Positions 7,447-15,546 of a stretch of DNA of 64,000 nt are shown piece by piece. The position numbers and the translations under genes are program-made. Position 1 is the stretch's first letter; the number at the start of each line of letters is the position of its first letter. The stretch is from CAWAMR01 sp963783095 (GTDB taxonomy: Bacteria; Planctomycetota; Planctomycetia; Gemmatales; Gemmataceae), in NCBI GenBank assembly GCA_963783095.1, contig CAWAMR010000002.1:1054001-1118000 (forward strand), read 5' to 3'. The notes below the pieces were generated by a model, which was not told where the DNA came from, did no database searches, and saw only the letters and a program-made list of their open reading frames with translations.

Positions 7447-8400
7447 GTGATCCGCACCGTATCGATGCTTCCCGCAGCCACAGAGATCGTGGGCGCACTG
7501 GGACTGATGGACCAGTTGCTGGCGGTTTCGCACGAATGCGATTATCCCGAGGAAGCCAACCATCGGCCACGCGTTACCCACTGCGAGATTTACGGCAAGG
7601 GCTTGCCCTCCGCCGAGATCGATCGCTGGGTGTCCGAGAAAATTCACGCGGGCGAATCGCTCTACACCCTCGATGAGATGACCCTTCGAGAACTGGCACC
7701 CGATCTCATTCTCACGCAAAGACTCTGCGACGTTTGCGCACCCGCCTACGGCTCCGTCGCGGCACTGGCCGAGGCGCTGCCGTCGCGGCCTAGAACTTTG
7801 AATCTCGAACCGAAGTGCTTGCAGGACATTCTGGCTAACATTCAATTTGTCGCCGAAGCGATGGGACATCCGCAAAAGGCAGCGAAGGTTTGCAGCCTAC
7901 TCGAAGAAAGAATTGCTGCGGTTCAAGAGTCCGTTGCCGGCTCGCCGAGACGATCGACTTTCATCATGGAATGGGCTGAACCGATTTTCAACTCGGGCCA
8001 CTGGAACCCCGAACTCATAAAACTCGCCGGCGGGAAACCGGTTCTCTCTCCCGAAGGAGAATACTCGGTTCGGATTCGCTGGGAGGATTTGCGAGCGGCA
8101 GACCCGGAGGTGCTCGTCATCGCCTGCTGCGGTCACTCGGCAGAGCGAACCAAACTGGATCTGCCGATTCTGCAAGCCCTGCCGGGCTGGGCCGATTTGA
8201 ACGCCGTTCGCCAGGGTCGAGTCTTCATCGCCGATGGGTCGGCTTATTTCTCGCGCCCTGGCCCTCGAATCATCGATACCCTGGAAATGTTGGCATCGAT
8301 GATTCATCCGGAACGATTTCCTGGGCGGACTGCACCGCTGTCTGCGTCTCAGTGGGCCGATTCAGCCCGAATAACACCGGCTGCACTGCCACCATCGTAA
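7447..8400 (+). CDS. Cobalamin-binding protein (BtuF-like), no signal peptide
   Basis: A 317-residue protein of the periplasmic-binding class III fold. It opens with IRTVSMLPAATEIVGALG and continues LLAVSHECDYP, the usual start of BtuF-like proteins; RLCDVCAPAYGSVAAL and the late PGPRIIDTLEML are also family segments. GTG 7447 has GGGAGG just upstream and gives the normal N-terminus; earlier starts fall within the tandem repeat. There is no signal peptide or lipobox, so as read it is cytoplasmic rather than an ABC-transporter receptor. With the DUF71 gene it suggests intracellular handling of corrinoids. Its last 131 bp overlap a convergent gene. Confidence 0.82.
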   Translation: MIRTVSMLPAATEIVGALGLMDQLLAVSHECDYPEEANHRPRVTHCEIYGKGLPSAEIDRWVSEKIHAGESLYTLDEMTLRELAPDLILTQRLCDVCAPAYGSVAALAEALPSRPRTLNLEPKCLQDILANIQFVAEAMGHPQKAAKVCSLLEERIAAVQESVAGSPRRSTFIMEWAEPIFNSGHWNPELIKLAGGKPVLSPEGEYSVRIRWEDLRAADPEVLVIACCGHSAERTKLDLPILQALPGWADLNAVRQGRVFIADGSAYFSRPGPRIIDTLEMLASMIHPERFPGRTAPLSASQWADSARITPAALPPS

Positions 8401-9100
8401 ACAGCCACATCAGAAACGCGAAACCAAACGCATGCCAAATCTGAAACCGCACCCCTAACCAGAAGGCCATCCACCACACGACGAAGTGCAGACCGTTGAG
8501 CAACAAGTTGCCCAGAAATACACCCGTCTTCTTGCGATGGACTCTTCCAGGGTTATCTCCGCTCATGAATCGGCTGCCCTTTTCTTCAACGTATCGAAAT
8601 GTGTCAGCTGGGGGAAATTCTTCGACCTCCTTGCCGTTCTGTTTGACTTTGACAAGATTGGCGTTGAAGCGCGTCGGCGCTTCCTTGCCCGGCTCCTTGA
8701 TGAGGATCGCAACCACTTTGAAGTCTGACGAGTTTCGGCTCCACGACTTGTTTGAGGAGTTCACGAAATCGTTCGCCGATCCCTGGGAGCCGTGCTTTTT
8801 CTTGTACAACACCTTGTCTTCGGTTCCATTTTGTCTCTTTTGAAGCGAAAGGAACTCGTCGTAATCCTTGATTTCGGTCGATGAAAAGTCGAGCAGGCTT
8901 TCGTATTTACCGGGATTCTTCATGTCGAGCCAACACCACAACGTCAAGAAAATCGCCACCGCTGTCCCAGCAATCGCCGCGCGCAACGGCATCCGGTCGG
9001 CCGGGGCTTGATAGAGCCAGCCTTGCAAGAACATGGTCCCGCCCCAGAAGAGGGCAATCAGGATGGCGGTGAGTACGAGAAACGTGAGCAGTAGGGACAC
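8270..9100 (-). CDS. Unknown membrane protein
   Basis: A 276-residue protein that I do not recognise by name. Predicted membrane helices lie at residues about 3-25 (LLLTFLVLTAILIALFWGG), 40-58, 198-217 and 220-243. The loop between helices 2 and 3 is hydrophilic (about 60-195, KKKHGSQGSANDFVNSSNKS). The last 44 codons overlap the 3' end of the cobalamin-binding gene on the other strand, an unusually long convergent overlap. Both frames stay open there, so one C-terminus may be an extension past an ancestral stop. Confidence 0.6.
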   Translation of the reverse strand: MSLLLTFLVLTAILIALFWGGTMFLQGWLYQAPADRMPLRAAIAGTAVAIFLTLWCWLDMKNPGKYESLLDFSSTEIKDYDEFLSLQKRQNGTEDKVLYKKKHGSQGSANDFVNSSNKSWSRNSSDFKVVAILIKEPGKEAPTRFNANLVKVKQNGKEVEEFPPADTFRYVEEKGSRFMSGDNPGRVHRKKTGVFLGNLLLNGLHFVVWWMAFWLGVRFQIWHAFGFAFLMWLFTMVAVQPVLFGLNRPTETQTAVQSAQEIVPDESSMPTFPGYR

Positions 9101-9283
9101 GTGAATTCCTTTGTACAGTTATTTGGCCATGTGGTGTCGCCATTCATATACTATGTTGGCGTGAAATGAGCACAAATGCTTTCCCCATTTCAAACTCAAA
9201 ATCACCCCCAATTTCCCCACGTAGCGGCATCCTCAAAAAAACACGAAGAACGAGTCTTCGTCGAGAGTTACCCGGAGGTCTTC
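9101..9283. other. Divergent spacer
   Basis: Holds the promoters of the leftward membrane protein and the rightward MFS gene. It ends with a GGAGG ribosome site (9275-9279) in front of an ATG at 9284. No other feature is seen. Confidence 0.3.
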
Positions 9284-9341
9284 ATGGATAGTACCGGCCC
9301 CGTGCAGCGCAAAACCTCTGATTAGCCGAGCAGAATGGGGT

Positions 9342-10598
9342 TTGTTGCTGATTCTGTCCGCAGTGCAATTTACTCACATCCTCGATTTCGTCATCATCAT
9401 GCCGCTGGGCCCGCGCGTCATGCGCGAGCTGGGAATTGGTCCGAACCTGTTTGGCGTCCTCGTCTCGGTCTACGGCTTTGCCGCCTGTATCTCGAGCGTG
9501 ACGGCATCGATGTTTCTCGATCGCTTCGATCGCAAGAAGGCGCTGCTCTTTCTCTATTCGGGATTCACGATCAGTACGCTTCTGTGCGGCATCGCACCCG
9601 ACTATTACACCTTGGTCGCGGCCAGAACTCTGGCCGGTGCGTTTGGCGGCGTGGTCGCCGTGGCCATCATGGCTATCATCGGCGACGTCTTCGCAGATTA
9701 TCGGCGCGGCACAGCAACCGGCGTGATCATGTCTTCCTTTGCCGTTGCTTCGATCGTCGGGCTGCCGATCGGCTTGTGGATCGCCGAAGAATGGGGGCTG
9801 AACTCGCCGTTTTTGTTTCTGGGCGGCTTGAGCCTGGTTGTTCTCGGTCTTTCGGTTCGCTTACTTCCGTCGTTCCGAGGTCATCTGACCACGCACCGGA
9901 TTGCCAACTCAGCCCGGCTGCTGGCTCTCTTTCGGGAACCCAATCATCAGCGCGCTTTTGCGTTCATGATCGCGCTGGTGCTCGGCACATTCATGGTTGT
10001 GCCCTATCTCGGGGCTTACATGGTTGCCAACGCGGGCCGGCGCAAGGCCGACTTGCCCTATGTGTACCTGTGCGGCGGCCTGTGTACGCTGGTGTCGATG
10101 AATGTGGTCGGACGATTATCCGACCGCTTTGGGAAACTGCTGATGTTCCGGATCATGGCAGTAATGTCGTTGATTATGACCGGGGTACTGACCAACTTGC
10201 CTCCCGTTTCGTTTACGTTATCGCTGGTGATTACATCGCTCTTCATGATTTCCACATCGGGACGGATGATACCGGCCGCGGCCATGATGACGGGTTGTGC
10301 CGCTCCCCAAATAAGGGGTGGATTTCTGAGCCTGAACACAGCGATGCAACACTTCTCGACGGGAATCGCGGCAATTCTTGCGGGATTGTTGATGGGACAA
10401 GAAGGGGACGGCGGCCCATTGACCGGCTATCCGCTGGTTGGCTGCCTGGGTATGATTTCCGGGATCATCGCCATCGTTCTCGCGGGCAAACTGCGTTCCG
10501 CGGAGACGCCGATCATCCATGTTCCGGCAAACGATGTGACGCCCGATGTTCGAGAGAATTCTGAATATGTCGCCGCTCCGGAAGGAGTTAGGAGTTAG
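9342..10598 (+). CDS. MFS transporter (DHA1-like), 5' end frameshifted
   Basis: A 418-residue integral membrane protein of about 12 helices. It has typical MFS features: FLDRFDRKKAL in the loop between helices 2 and 3 and LAGAFGGVVAVAIMAIIGDVFADYRRG across helices 4-5. It is probably a drug or metabolite exporter; substrate unknown. The natural start seems to be ATG 9284 behind GGAGG, but that frame stops at 9325. Removing one A from the AAAA at 9311-9314 would join it to this frame and give the usual N-terminus ending in LISRAEWGLLLIL. The frame as it stands begins at a poor TTG. Confidence 0.82.
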   Translation: MLLILSAVQFTHILDFVIIMPLGPRVMRELGIGPNLFGVLVSVYGFAACISSVTASMFLDRFDRKKALLFLYSGFTISTLLCGIAPDYYTLVAARTLAGAFGGVVAVAIMAIIGDVFADYRRGTATGVIMSSFAVASIVGLPIGLWIAEEWGLNSPFLFLGGLSLVVLGLSVRLLPSFRGHLTTHRIANSARLLALFREPNHQRAFAFMIALVLGTFMVVPYLGAYMVANAGRRKADLPYVYLCGGLCTLVSMNVVGRLSDRFGKLLMFRIMAVMSLIMTGVLTNLPPVSFTLSLVITSLFMISTSGRMIPAAAMMTGCAAPQIRGGFLSLNTAMQHFSTGIAAILAGLLMGQEGDGGPLTGYPLVGCLGMISGIIAIVLAGKLRSAETPIIHVPANDVTPDVRENSEYVAAPEGVRS

Positions 10599-10784
10599 GA
10601 GTTGGGAGTTGGGAGTAAGGCGAGCGTCGAGGCGTAAGCTCGACGTGGACTGCAAGCGCCAACAAGCTCATCTTTTATCGGATACTCCCAATCACCGAAA
10701 AAAACCAAGTGAATCGACTCTGGAAGTCCACGTCGAGCTTACGCCTCGACGCTCGCCTTACTCCCAGCTCCTAACTCCTACTAA
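10584..10784. repeat. Intergenic hairpin with tandem-repeat arms (GGAGTTA unit)
   Basis: Arm 10584-10650 pairs with 10726-10784. The outer part is a 7-bp tandem repeat (GGAGTTA/GGGAGTT) and the inner part is GGCGAGCGTCGAGGCGTAAG continuing to CGACGTGGAC. The inner part recurs in the hairpin at 50448-50600. It lies between two convergent genes and could terminate both. Confidence 0.85.
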
Positions 10785-12016
10785 CTTCGATGTACCCGTC
10801 GCCCGTTCAGAATTGCTCCGATAACAGTATACCGCACACACCATTCATAACTCACCAGCAACACTGCCATCGACACCCCGCTCACCAAGACAAACTTCAC
10901 CAAACCGGGGATCTCCCAGTCCGACACGAGCATCTGCATCAAAATCAACGGAATCAGGCTGACGACGTAGCACCAGTACGAGGCATCCGCGAGATACCGT
11001 ACCCACCTTCGCTCCCGGCTCAAATAGTGCAGAAATGCTCCCATCAATCCGGAAATCATCAGCCAGGTGTAAATCGCCCCGAACAGAAGTGCGCATACCT
11101 TGATCGTCAGGAAGTCCAGCGGCAACGGATTCGGTCGATGCTGCAAGACTTCCAACCCGCTTCCGGTGAAGACGATCATCGGTCCCAGCACCAGAACATT
11201 GGCCGCGACAAGCTGGCTTCGCCATCGGCCGACGTAGATGCCCAGCAGGTCTCGATGGCGATAGAGCAGCCAGCCAAACAGGAAGAATATAAAGTAGTAC
11301 GCCAACAGATGCCAGGAGGGCACCCAGCCGTTCTGGGTGTCTGCGATCAGGTTGGTCATCGGCCAAAGCAAGGGCAGCATGAGCGCACCGAAAACCAGTC
11401 CCGACCAGCGCGATTTCAGGAGTCGGCGATATCCTTGTTCCAGCGCTGTAACGAATCTGGTTCTGTCGAGACCGTTGCCGAGGAAACACAAGAGTATCAT
11501 GAACAGATAGAAGATGATCAGAAAATACAAGAACCACAAATGGAAGGGCCGAATCGTTTCCAGCCAGGAAGTGGTGGTGAAGTGCCGGGCAAGCAGTTCA
11601 CTGTTCGAAACCGATTGGTCCGGGGCAGCGAAGCCGAGAAAACGCAAAGCGTCGCGATCGCCGATAAGCCAGATTGCCTGAAGTATGGGAATCAGCGTTA
11701 CCAGGCCCAGCGCGAAGGGTATCACAATCCGCTTTGCGCGATGCCGCAACAGTCCGCGCAGACCGTAGCGTTGATAGAGCAAGCAACCAAACAGTCCTGC
11801 AAGCACGAAGAAGATCTGCATCCGAAAATCGTGGACGACCATGATGGTGAGGGTGGTGGCCAGGCTTGTTTCGGAGTCATGAACCGGCCAGAAGGGGGTT
11901 GGAGGATCGGTGAAAGAGATGGCACCGTGCAGCAGAATGCCGAGGAACATGGCGAAAGCACGCAGAAAGTCCAGCGCGTGATAGCGTTCGTTCCTTGAAT
12001 CCATGTTCGAAACCAT
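10781..12016 (-). CDS. Acyltransferase 3 family membrane protein
   Basis: A protein of about 410 residues with roughly ten membrane helices. The N-terminal YHALDFLRAFAMFLGILLHG is the diagnostic first helix of acyltransferase family 3 (OpgC/OafA type), with the conserved Arg and the catalytic-type His at its end; MQIFFVLAGLFG and RAKRIVIPFALG follow in the usual order. Such enzymes O-acylate sugars of glucans, lipopolysaccharide or capsule. No partner gene shows the acceptor. Several in-frame starts (12022, 12016, 12004) lack a clear ribosome site; I chose the first ATG. Confidence 0.85.
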   Translation of the reverse strand: MVSNMDSRNERYHALDFLRAFAMFLGILLHGAISFTDPPTPFWPVHDSETSLATTLTIMVVHDFRMQIFFVLAGLFGCLLYQRYGLRGLLRHRAKRIVIPFALGLVTLIPILQAIWLIGDRDALRFLGFAAPDQSVSNSELLARHFTTTSWLETIRPFHLWFLYFLIIFYLFMILLCFLGNGLDRTRFVTALEQGYRRLLKSRWSGLVFGALMLPLLWPMTNLIADTQNGWVPSWHLLAYYFIFFLFGWLLYRHRDLLGIYVGRWRSQLVAANVLVLGPMIVFTGSGLEVLQHRPNPLPLDFLTIKVCALLFGAIYTWLMISGLMGAFLHYLSRERRWVRYLADASYWCYVVSLIPLILMQMLVSDWEIPGLVKFVLVSGVSMAVLLVSYEWCVRYTVIGAILNGRRVHRS

Positions 12017-12022
12017 TATCAA

Positions 12023-12563
12023 CGCACGCCGTCATTGTTCTGGAAAAGGTTGTTCGATGCGAAGTATTGTAGGACTGACTGCACCAAAGAATCTACGTCA
12101 TGCCCCACATAGCCGCTCTTACTCGTGCGTACCGCATGGGAACCTTTTGACAAAACGGTGATTGGTCTTGCGATAGGTATAACCTTCGTTCTCCATCAAG
12201 GGAACGAAGATATCAAGGAGGCGTTCCGCCGGTGTCTTTTGTGGATTCATCCCCCGACACGAAACTACTTGCAAGGGATCTCCTGGAACTCATCCTATGG
12301 GCAATCACCGATAAGTTGACGAGCGTTGCCGCGTCAGGTTCGGAAACTTCCATGCGCGTTCCCGCTTTTTGTCCAAGCCAATCTTTCGCCAATTCAACGA
12401 ACAAGGCTCCAGTCAGATTGCTTCTTGACTGGCTAACGGCTTAGTGTCCGTCTCCCCCAGATGTGATGAAAGAATTATACCATGTCAGCGATTTGAGTTG
12501 TACAATCTTTGGGATTGAACGCTTCTGCTCAGGTGGGGCGATTTAGCCCCTACGCAAGCGAAC
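12023..12563. other. 541-bp region without a convincing gene
   Basis: Only short open frames occur here on both strands. A leftward frame at about 12213-12440 reads like a fragment (ALFVELAKDWLGQKAGTR), lacks a good start, and ends before any recognisable domain. It may be a gene remnant. No palindrome or RNA gene was seen. Confidence 0.35.
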
Positions 12564-13298
12564 TCACGGCTTCTCGAACAGCTTCGCGTCGAACTTTTCC
12601 GGCGACTTCACGTCGCTCATTTTGCTCTCGATGTACGGCTTGCCATCGCGGACGACCCGCATCTTGGCGAATACATTGCGGCCGTTCGCATCCTTATACT
12701 CGTCGTAGTACGTCTCCTGCAGAACTTCCTTCCACCCCTGGTCCTCGTCCATCACGTTGGTCTCCGACTTCACGAGCAGTTTGGTCTTTTGGTCGAAATA
12801 GAGCGTGACGATCGGCTTGTCTTTCCGCTCCACAAGCACTCCCACGGTCGGCTTGTCGCCCACCTTCTTGCCCACGACCGACGACAGCTTGAACGCCTTG
12901 TCGTGGTTCAGGGATTTGAGGCTGACGACCGAGAGTTCGTAGACCTTGTTCTTCGAGTACTCCTTTTTCTTGTCGCTGGGCTCGGGGACGTTGCCGACCT
13001 CAACGGCTTCCCACACCTCGTCACCGTTCACCACGCCTGTGTATTTGATCCTCTGCCCCATGAACCGAAAGAACATGTCGAAGCGAAGGCCGTCCGGAGC
13101 CCGGAAGTAGAAATCCACCGTGTACGCCTTCTTGATTCCGCCGACGCTGAGGGAGTCTAGGGCCCTCCAGGACAGGTTGAGCAGCTTGCCGTCGTCCTTG
13201 AGCCCTTGGGCCTCGATGGCCTTGGTGATCACGGCTTTTGGGTCCGGCGTGTCGGCCGCCGCAGCGCCAGCAAACGCAAACAATGCCAACGCAATCAC
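12564..13298 (-). CDS. Exported protein of unknown function (lipoprotein-localisation-like fold)
   Basis: A 244-residue exported protein. The N-terminus IALALFAFAGAAAADTPDP is a clear signal peptide. The mature part resembles the LolA/DUF2092 type: strands such as VDFYFRAPDGLRFDMFF, a KPIVTLYFDQKTKLLVKSE segment, and an ETYYDEYKDANGRNVFAKM stretch. The start is uncertain. GTG 13298 opens directly at the signal peptide, while an ATG at 13309 with AGAGG upstream is one base out of frame across a CCCCC run. A one-base loss there would explain the arrangement. Planctomycete homologues are usually annotated hypothetical. Confidence 0.72.
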   Translation of the reverse strand: MIALALFAFAGAAAADTPDPKAVITKAIEAQGLKDDGKLLNLSWRALDSLSVGGIKKAYTVDFYFRAPDGLRFDMFFRFMGQRIKYTGVVNGDEVWEAVEVGNVPEPSDKKKEYSKNKVYELSVVSLKSLNHDKAFKLSSVVGKKVGDKPTVGVLVERKDKPIVTLYFDQKTKLLVKSETNVMDEDQGWKEVLQETYYDEYKDANGRNVFAKMRVVRDGKPYIESKMSDVKSPEKFDAKLFEKP

Positions 13299-13551
13299 GG
13301 GGGTCGCATAGTGAACCTCTTGAACGGGAAACGGGAAACGACGAGTAGGGGAATTGTAGCGACGGCATCGCTGGGACGCCGTTGTATCGAGTCCCGGCCC
13401 ATCGAACGCCATCCGCTGCCGTCCGCCGCCGAAGTGGTAATTGGATCGGATTAATTCAGCAATTGTCTTAACCTGGGTTGCATCTTTACTGAAACTTTTT
13501 TTCATGATGTGGATCGTCAAAATCCCCCTGTCAATCACCTCTGCTGCGACG

Positions 13552-13794
13552 CTATGGCCCGTAGTCAACGGGCCCCTCGACGTACTCTCCAACCAGGCGC
13601 AAAGCAGCGGCCGCTTTCGTGGCCTTTTCGAGGTCGTCGAATTCGTAGGTCAAGCAGACTCCACCAAGTTCATGTTCTTCTGGATCCTCGCGGAAATCGA
13701 GGCATCCACCCAAAGCAGCTACACGGTCGGTTAACGCCGCTTCTTTCGCCGGATTCGCTGGTGGCTTGTAGAACACTTCAAACATGAAAGACAT
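13552..13794 (-). CDS. Small protein, possible immunity protein
   Basis: An 80-residue acidic protein from ATG 13794 behind TTAGGAGG. It alternates strand and helix (FMFEVFYKPPANPAKEAAL, then GGVCLTYEFDDLEKATKAA, then GEYVEGPVDYG) and has no signal peptide. It lies 31 bp downstream of, and on the same strand as, a small protein that resembles a polymorphic-toxin C-terminus. By position, acidity and size it could be that toxin's immunity partner; I do not recognise the family with certainty. Confidence 0.6.
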   Translation of the reverse strand: MSFMFEVFYKPPANPAKEAALTDRVAALGGCLDFREDPEEHELGGVCLTYEFDDLEKATKAAAALRLVGEYVEGPVDYGP

Positions 13795-13825
13795 TTGGCA
13801 CCTCCTAATCTCAAGCGAATTCGAT

Positions 13826-14137
13826 TCATGTTCCGGGGGCGGGTGGGAAGAAAATATGGCCCCACGTGCCGCCTCGCCCCTTCTTGCCCCCGGTCCAATC
13901 TGCATACTTTACATGGGGCAAGTCGTTGCCGACGCCGGGTTCCGCAGGCTGAACCTGGAACCATGACTTGGCCCCATTGGGAGGAGACGGATAAGGCCGA
14001 CCTGCGATGGCCGGCGGCAATTCCGTTGCGTGGGGCAGAGCAATTCGTACCGCCCGCAACGCTTCGGCTTCCGAACCAACACTTGCGTCGAATTTCCCTG
14101 CTGCCTTGATTCCCTTGACGATGGCATCTTCTGTCAT
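13826..14137 (-). CDS. Orphan polymorphic-toxin-like C-terminal domain
   Basis: A 103-residue frame starting at ATG 14137. It contains PPAIAGRPYPSPPNGAKSWF and then HVKYADWTGGKKGRGGTWGH followed by IFFPP, which looks like the end of Rhs/YD-repeat polymorphic toxins: pre-toxin linker, then a small catalytic domain with conserved D, K and H. No delivery module is attached, so it may be a detached toxin tip left by recombination. The frame continues upstream to 14323, but that part has looser codon use. The activity type is not assigned. Confidence 0.5.
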   Translation of the reverse strand: MTEDAIVKGIKAAGKFDASVGSEAEALRAVRIALPHATELPPAIAGRPYPSPPNGAKSWFQVQPAEPGVGNDLPHVKYADWTGGKKGRGGTWGHIFFPPAPGT

Positions 14138-14340
14138 TTTAGCAGCCTTTGGCAAGCCGCGGCGTCGGAGTAGAAATCTAAGGGATGTGCCCGCCAGGAT
14201 ATGGGATCGGCGCTTGGTCTCCAAGAAGACTACCGGATTTGTGTCTCTATAGACAACACCAATATTACTGCCGCGTCGATCCGCAGGCAAGAATGATGTT
14301 GGCTGACCTACATTCGCGAACACGATAGCGGTATGATTGA

Positions 14341-14480
14341 ATCGGGTCGGTTTTATCCGATCTGGTCAGCTGATCGGGCGCTTACAGCTGCCGCCCTCCT
14401 GCGAGCCTTGGCGGAGGACAAAGGCCAATCCTGTAAGCAAGAAACCCGATTCTCAGTGATGAGGAATCGGGTCAAGCGGT
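14341..14480. other. Possible structured RNA or repeat
   Basis: Nested complementary segments are visible: ATCGGGT near 14341 with ACCCGAT near 14447, GCTTACA with TGTAAGC, CCTCC with GGAGG, and a 9-bp hairpin ACCCGATTC...GAATCGGGT at the right end. The two uses of ACCCGAT are mutually exclusive, so the region could switch between folds. It lies downstream of csrA and upstream of the toxin-like gene. No known RNA family was recognised. Confidence 0.3.
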
Positions 14481-14652
14481 TTCAATGGTAGATTATATGG
14501 ATAAGGCCGCGATGATCCGTTCTTTATTTCTTGGTTCAACGAAAATTCCGGACTGGTCTACCCAGCACGGATCGTCCTAAACCAGGTGAATCCTTTCCGA
14601 GTAGTTCATTCGTTTAGCTACGAGTCATCGGGAGAGCTGGTTTCCTGGCAAG

Positions 14653-14844
14653 TCAGGAAATCGCTGACTGGGAGCTATCCGTGCGCTGTTGATTCAACGG
14701 CAGCAGTTCTTGACGATAAATGGGAACGTCGCGCGGAGCTTCGATCCCCAGCCGAATCTTGCCGCGGTCGATGTCGACGACCGTGATGCAAATGTTGTCA
14801 CCGATGTAGATCTTCTCTCCAAGCTTTCGGCTCAAAACGAGCAT
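14653..14844 (-). CDS. csrA: Carbon storage regulator CsrA
   Basis: CsrA is a dimeric RNA-binding regulator that binds GGA in 5' leaders and blocks or stabilises mRNAs. The 63-residue product starts MLVLSRKLGEKIYIGDNI, continues VVDIDRGKIRLGIEAP and DVPIYRQEL, and matches the family along its whole length, including the RNA-contacting first strand and the R in the last part. ATG 14844 follows AAAGGAGG. In many bacteria csrA lies near flagellar genes; none is visible here. Confidence 0.95.
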   Translation of the reverse strand: MLVLSRKLGEKIYIGDNICITVVDIDRGKIRLGIEAPRDVPIYRQELLPLNQQRTDSSQSAIS

Positions 14845-15546
14845 TTCGCTACCCTCCTTTGTGCGCGGCCTAAGGTGTGTGGCCTATGTGCGGAGTGCCT
14901 GCCCAATTGTACGTCACGAAACCACCCGGATGCAGGGGGTCGACGTTATTTTCCTATAGGCTATTGACAACGCGATGTCAGCAGGTCAGGCATACCTCGT
15001 AGAGACTACGCAGCCGCCACTTCCGACCAAGCTGTAAGATGTCGCTGGATAATCGGTTAAGTCGTTCCACACCTTACGATCTGCGGAACCTTCCTGCCCC
15101 TCGGAAGGATTCTCCTTCAAGCCCCTGGGGTGGTTCGCGTAACCGATGAAACGGAATGGACATCTGGTTGAAGTCAATTGCCATTAACAGAGAGATTACC
15201 CGACAACTGCCCGGCATGTTGAAAAACAAGCGAAGATTTCTGTCACGAAAAGAGTTCACTAGATTTACTAACCGGCATAATCGTCATCCGTGTTAAGGTC
15301 TGGAAGATGACAAGGTGACAAGGTGACAAGGTGACAAGGTGAAAATAGAGGATCATGCGCGCATCGAGAGTATTTCGTTAAGAAACGACGATCATTTATC
15401 TGCATGATCTTATCACCTTGTCATCGTGTCGCCTTGTTACCTTGTCATGTACCGACAGGATTCCGCTACCATTCTGCCCTCGATCGGTTCATAATAATCA
15501 AAGACGTTTTGCAGACTGGATCGATTCTACTTGAAGGGTGCTGTTT
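14845..15546. other. 700-bp gene-free region with one tandem-repeat hairpin
   Basis: No convincing gene is present on either strand. The recognisable element is a hairpin with arms 15306-15343 and 15409-15448 built from TGACAAGG units. The region also holds the promoters of the leftward csrA and the rightward M28 protease. Confidence 0.5.
15306..15448. repeat. Intergenic hairpin with tandem-repeat arms (TGACAAGG unit)
   Basis: The left arm carries four copies of TGACAAGG with period 9. The right arm (15409-15448) is the degenerate reverse complement (CACCTTGTCA, CGCCTTGTTA, CCTTGTCA). The loop is about 65 bp. Confidence 0.8.

Noticed and set aside
9335..10564. 409-codon open frame overlapping the MFS gene
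   Set aside because: It is a shifted-frame shadow rich in Arg/Ser/His with no hydrophobic segments; the frame starting at 9342 has the MFS pattern.
10790..11998. 402-codon frame opposite the acyltransferase gene
   Set aside because: It is polar and Gln/Arg-rich with no domain, while the minus strand carries clear membrane helices and the family motif.
13120..13454. Rightward frames over the exported protein gene
   Set aside because: They are antisense to a signal-peptide protein and have no start sites or domains of their own.
14360..14460. Signal recognition particle RNA or tmRNA
   Set aside because: Conserved SRP loop and tmRNA tRNA-like ends are absent.
15074..15259. Small leftward gene between csrA and the M28 protease
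   Set aside because: No ribosome site, no similarity, and composition like the surrounding spacer.
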